Shown one piece after another: positions 60,828 to 64,000 of a DNA stretch of 64,000 nucleotides. Location of the stretch: the NCBI RefSeq assembly GCF_017874535.1, contig NZ_JAGGLS010000005.1, positions 97,987 through 161,986 of the forward strand. Reading direction: 5' to 3'. Every line of letters begins with the position of its first letter. The first letter of the stretch is position 1. The translations under genes and the position numbers were made by a program. A model generated the notes under the pieces. That model made no database searches and was not told the origin of the DNA. It was given only the letters and a program-made list of their open reading frames with translations. This DNA is from Anaerococcus nagyae (lineage in GTDB: Bacteria > Bacillota > Clostridia > Tissierellales > Peptoniphilaceae).

Positions 60828-62990
60828 TTAAGCTTCTTCGTAAGAGTTTCTTCTTTTCATAGCGAATGCTATAGCCATGATAACTATACCTGCTACGATG
60901 AAGATTAGTGAACCAATACCACCTGTTTGTGGGATTGTTACTTTCTTGTTCTTGATTTGTTTAGCTGATTCATCATTATCAGCTGCGTTGTATTTAATAT
61001 TTACATCTTCAGTTGAATATGAACCTTTTTTAACTTTAAATTTAAGTTGTTTTTCCTTAGGATCTAGCTTAGCATATCCTTTTGGAGGAGTTTCTTCTTC
61101 TAATTTGTAGTCATTGCCGTATGCTAGACCTGTAATCTCAAATTGACCTTGTTCATTTGATTTTAACAATACAACATTAGTAGCGTCTTTTTTGCCCCAA
61201 GCATAACCTTCACCTGCACCAAGATTATCTTTAACTGCTTTATCATAAGCTTCTTGTGCTTTATCAAATTCTGCTTTAGCTTGTTGACCTTCTTCAGATT
61301 CTTGTTCCTCAGGACTTAATGCATCATATTTTGCTTTAGCATTATCTAATGCTTTTTTAGCATTTGTTACAGCAGTGTTATCTTTTTGAGCAGCTTTTAC
61401 TAAATATTCACCTTTTGAATTTTTAACGTAAAATTCTGCTCCAGGAAGTCTTTCACTTCCGTCTTGATTTGTTTTAACGAATTTTTTACCACCTGTTACT
61501 ACAGAAACTTTTGTAGGTTCAAGTGTTTTTGGATTTTTTGTATCTTTTTCGTTGTTGATTTCTACTACACCATCTTCACCTTTTTTGATGTATTCTGGTG
61601 CATATCCTGAAACTCTTTCTATAACTCTGTATCCTGAGTTATCATCTAGTCCTGTAAATGTGTGATTGAATGACTCTGATGGATTTTCTTCATCATATGT
61701 TTTAGTTACAGAATCTACATCTGTCCATTTTTCTCCATCTTTCTTTTGAAGGATGTAAACAACTTTTGCGTCTTTATCATCTTCTGTTACAGTATTTTCC
61801 TTAGCCCAAGTTTTTGTAACTTTGATTTCTTGGTTTTTAGGTTTTACTGTTTTTGACTCATTGTCATTTGATGGATTGTTTGAGTAGTCTAGTTTGATAA
61901 TGTTGTCATCTGGTGTATCTACTTCTGCTTCACTGTTTACTGTTGCAGAGTATGTTAATGTGATTTCTACATCAGAAGTTTTTGCTGCTTCTTCAACTTT
62001 GTCTAGACCAGATTTTAATAATTCAAGTACAAATCCTTGTTCTGATGCAACTACTCTGTAGTCAGCTTCTGCAAGGCCAGCACCTGAAACTGTTAGGTCT
62101 TCATTGTATGTTAGACCTTTTGTCATTTCATCTGACCAAACAAGTTTTTTGTAGTGAGAATCTTTTAGGATTTTTGTTTTTACTTCATAAGGAATTTTTT
62201 TACCAACATATGCTTTTGCAGTCTCTTTTGTTTTATCATAGTTTTCGTATTTAGCACCAGCATCTGCACCAGCACCTTCTTCTGCTTTATCAAATCCTTC
62301 AGCGTGTTCTAAAGCTGAATCTTTTGTAAAGTTTTTGTCGATTTGTGGTTTTTGTTGTGTGTTTTTTGGGTATACGTGCGCATCTGTTACAACACCCTTA
62401 TTGTTTACTAATGGAAGTGTAATTACTGATGGTACAGCTTTTGCCGCAGCAAGAGTTTCTTCATCTTCACCTTTGTAAGTAGATTTAGTTAAATCTTCTA
62501 CAATTCTGTATTTTCCTTCTAGTTTTGATACGTCTTTTATTTCTAAACCATTTGCAGTTGTAAGACCTTGGTAACCTTCACCTAGGTCTACCCAGTCAGA
62601 ATCTTTATTTACGTCTGGATCTGTTCCGTCTTTAGCAGGCTTTTGCAATTTGAAGTATACACCTTCAATTTCTTTTGCTGAACCTACGTATTCATTGTTT
62701 TTATCTTTTGCTAAAAAGAAATCTTGTAAACTAGTAATTTTATTACCATCAAATTCAGTACCATTCTTACCTTTTGTTCCTTCATTAAAGTCACCAAAAG
62801 CTTTTTTATCCATTAATATTTTATGGATTGTCAAAGTTTCAGTTACATCACTTGTAGCAGATGGTGTTTCTGGTGCTGGATCAGCATCACCTTCAGCAGC
62901 ATTAGCAGATGTGAATGGTGCTACTAGGATTCCTAGAACCATTGCAAAAGCTGATAAGAATGACAATATTCTATTTGTTGCTTTTTTCAT
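60828..62990 (-). CDS. IPQTG-anchored major pilin with isopeptide-type domains
   Basis: A 720-residue surface protein. The signal peptide (1-31) ends FTSANA. The pilin motif YPKN (residues 207-210, DAHVYPKNTQQKP) supplies the lysine used by a pilin sortase. Fimbrial D2/Cna-B domains follow, and an E-box KLEEETPPKGYAK lies near residue 650. A helical insertion (about 535-590, NAKKALDNAKAKYDALSPEE) is unusual. The C-terminal sorting signal is IPQTG (686-690) plus a helix and MKRRNSYEEA. It should be polymerised and anchored by sortases; none is encoded in this window. It stands alone with its own promoter and terminator. Confidence 0.9.
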   Translation of the reverse strand: MKKATNRILSFLSAFAMVLGILVAPFTSANAAEGDADPAPETPSATSDVTETLTIHKILMDKKAFGDFNEGTKGKNGTEFDGNKITSLQDFFLAKDKNNEYVGSAKEIEGVYFKLQKPAKDGTDPDVNKDSDWVDLGEGYQGLTTANGLEIKDVSKLEGKYRIVEDLTKSTYKGEDEETLAAAKAVPSVITLPLVNNKGVVTDAHVYPKNTQQKPQIDKNFTKDSALEHAEGFDKAEEGAGADAGAKYENYDKTKETAKAYVGKKIPYEVKTKILKDSHYKKLVWSDEMTKGLTYNEDLTVSGAGLAEADYRVVASEQGFVLELLKSGLDKVEEAAKTSDVEITLTYSATVNSEAEVDTPDDNIIKLDYSNNPSNDNESKTVKPKNQEIKVTKTWAKENTVTEDDKDAKVVYILQKKDGEKWTDVDSVTKTYDEENPSESFNHTFTGLDDNSGYRVIERVSGYAPEYIKKGEDGVVEINNEKDTKNPKTLEPTKVSVVTGGKKFVKTNQDGSERLPGAEFYVKNSKGEYLVKAAQKDNTAVTNAKKALDNAKAKYDALSPEEQESEEGQQAKAEFDKAQEAYDKAVKDNLGAGEGYAWGKKDATNVVLLKSNEQGQFEITGLAYGNDYKLEEETPPKGYAKLDPKEKQLKFKVKKGSYSTEDVNIKYNAADNDESAKQIKNKKVTIPQTGGIGSLIFIVAGIVIMAIAFAMKRRNSYEEA

Positions 62991-63096
62991 ATTTTGTTTT
63001 CTCCTTTTTATTAAATTTTTTGCGAAAAAGCAATTGTTGATAGAATAATCAATTCTAGAATGATCGCATAATTAATATAGATTATGTAAATTATTA

Positions 63097-63126
63097 ATTA
63101 TAAATTTAGAATGATTATAATATCAA
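63097..63126 (-). promoter_or_regulatory. Candidate promoter of the pilin gene
   Basis: On the minus strand TTGATA (63126-63121), an 18-base spacer and a perfect TATAAT (63102-63097), giving a leader of about 100 bases before the AAAAAGGAG site of the pilin gene. Confidence 0.6.
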
Positions 63127-63600
63127 ACAGTGATCCTTAGCGAAAAACTCCGAAAATACTTAAAAGAATCAGTAGTATTTTTTCCAAGGCAAATGATGTC
63201 TTAGCATGGTTAGAGACGCTAACCCCAAATTTATTTTACCGAAGAATGTGACAACTGAATACAACTCATTGAATGAATCAATTACTTGAAACGTGCTTAC
63301 TTTTTAAATATTAAATTAATAAGTTGTTCATATAATATTATACATATTAGCCACAAAATATACAATAGTCTTTATGTAGGAATAGGCTATTTTTAGCGAA
63401 ATTTACCAACATAATTAAAATTTGTAAGTTTTGTGTGTATTCCTTGATAAATTTGTATAATATATAATTCATACTTGTTTAATATACTTTGCTTTATATG
63501 AATTGCAAGCTATCTTTATGATATCTTAATCATCAATTTGTTATGATTAATTTTAATTCACGAATAATTTTTTAATTGTTTTGCTGGAAATTTCTCAAGC
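63127..63600. other. Long intergenic region upstream of the pilin gene
   Basis: This stretch holds no secure gene. It contains a small hairpin GGTTAG/CTAACC around 63208-63224, a start-less open frame of 44 codons on the minus strand (63303-63169), and a terminator-like hairpin AATAGTCT/AGGCTATT followed by TTT around 63363-63400. The rest is AT-rich. Confidence 0.5.
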
Positions 63601-63614
63601 TTAGGTATATGCTA

Positions 63615-64000
63615 AAGATTTCTCCATTTCATTCCACTTCGTTTCACTACAGTCGAAATGGGTGTGGTATTATTGCCATCTCGACTAAACTAGCGGTAGC
63701 GAGGGCATGGAGAGATCTCTAGTTTTTTGTTTTTATCTATTATTCTTACGTATATTAGGGATTTCTCCACTCCGCTTCGCTTCGGTCGAAATGGATTGGG
63801 TATTTTCACTTATTAACTACATAATGGAATTTCTTCATTTTTCTCAACTTCATTTTAATTCAGGCGAAGTTTGTAATAGAGTTCTATTTCCATCTCGACT
63901 AAATGAGCGGTAGCGAGGGCATGGAGAGATCTCTAGTTTTTTGTTTTTATCTATTATTCTTACGTATATTAGGGATTTCTCCACTCCGCTTCGCTTCGGT
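63615..64000. repeat. Palindromic repeat array G, continues past the window
   Basis: Unit 1 (63615-63720) opens AGATTTCTCCATTTCATTCC and closes CATCTCGACTAAACTAG...GGAGAGATCTC. A composite unit follows (63758-63933) with two left-arm-like parts and one right arm. A third left arm (63972-64000) is cut by the window edge. The 95 bases 63692-63786 recur without change at 63906-64000, a tandem period of 214 bp. Confidence 0.9.

Noticed and set aside
63707..63913. Reading frame in array G
   Set aside because: It is made of repeat arms and linkers only.

Overview
The window reads as an AT-rich, low-GC Gram-positive anaerobe, probably a Peptoniphilaceae/Tissierellia coccus close to Anaerococcus. 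That placement is an inference. It rests on strong AGGAGG-type ribosome binding sites, two T-box leaders, a NiaR repressor, FeoAB with a Cys-rich partner, DUF3793, DUF1002, an anaerobic-type glycerol-3-phosphate operon (glpP-glpK-FAD enzymes-DUF1667) and an IPQTG-anchored pilin. No rRNA or tRNA gene was seen.

Layout. 1-8.4 kb: a partial membrane protein, a small GNAT protein, an MFS transporter, an HD-domain protein, an SH3/NlpC-P60 wall hydrolase, DUF1002 and Mrp proteins, an EIIC-like membrane protein and NiaR. 8.4-13.1 kb: a T-box (specifier probably Lys) controlling a fused binding-protein/permease and its ATPase, then a 170-aa protein and a MurJ-like flippase. 13.2-18.5 kb: the glycerol operon, with two related hairpins that may be GlpP targets. 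18.5-23.3 kb: sugar transferase, pseudouridine synthase, PadR regulator, UvrD-like helicase-nuclease and a GNAT protein. 23.3-30.5 kb: FAD oxidoreductases, a MurE-type ligase, threonine dehydratase and a glutaredoxin. 30.7-34.8 kb: the rsmA-rnmV-tatD-metG housekeeping operon. 35.4-39.6 kb: a frameshifted flavodoxin, tyrS behind an unusually short T-box, and cysE-cysK. 39.6-43.6 kb: an iron regulon (DUF3793, flavodoxin, a 50-aa Cys-rich protein, feoB, feoA) with two Fur-box-like sites. 43.9-50.8 kb: hydrolase, MORN-like protein, OatA-type acetyltransferase, threonine aldolase, small envelope proteins and a lipoprotein with two candidate flavinylation motifs. 51.4-55.3 kb: an exopolysaccharide operon whose BY-kinase-like ATPase has lost its Walker motifs. 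55.4-64 kb: GltS, a GIY-YIG nuclease embedded in a palindromic repeat array, a tail-anchored low-complexity protein, an ATPase remnant and a large pilin.

The most unusual structure is a family of roughly 80-110 bp imperfect palindromes (arms beginning GAGATnTCTCC and ending GGTCGAnATGG) found at seven places in the window, usually in tandem. Four of the seven lie between converging genes. The largest array, six full units of which five are exactly 105 bp, surrounds a small GIY-YIG endonuclease gene. This suggests, but does not prove, that the nuclease and palindromes form a mobile or self-amplifying system comparable in logic to REP/RAYT elements. A second, unrelated 146-155 bp palindromic element (ends GGGCTGTTGCA) occurs twice in opposite orientation.

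The second strong observation is the tyrS T-box. Its Stem I is cut down to a specifier loop (Tyr codon UAC, loop-E bases AGUA/GAA) capped by a 5-bp hairpin, while its terminator/antiterminator half is complete.
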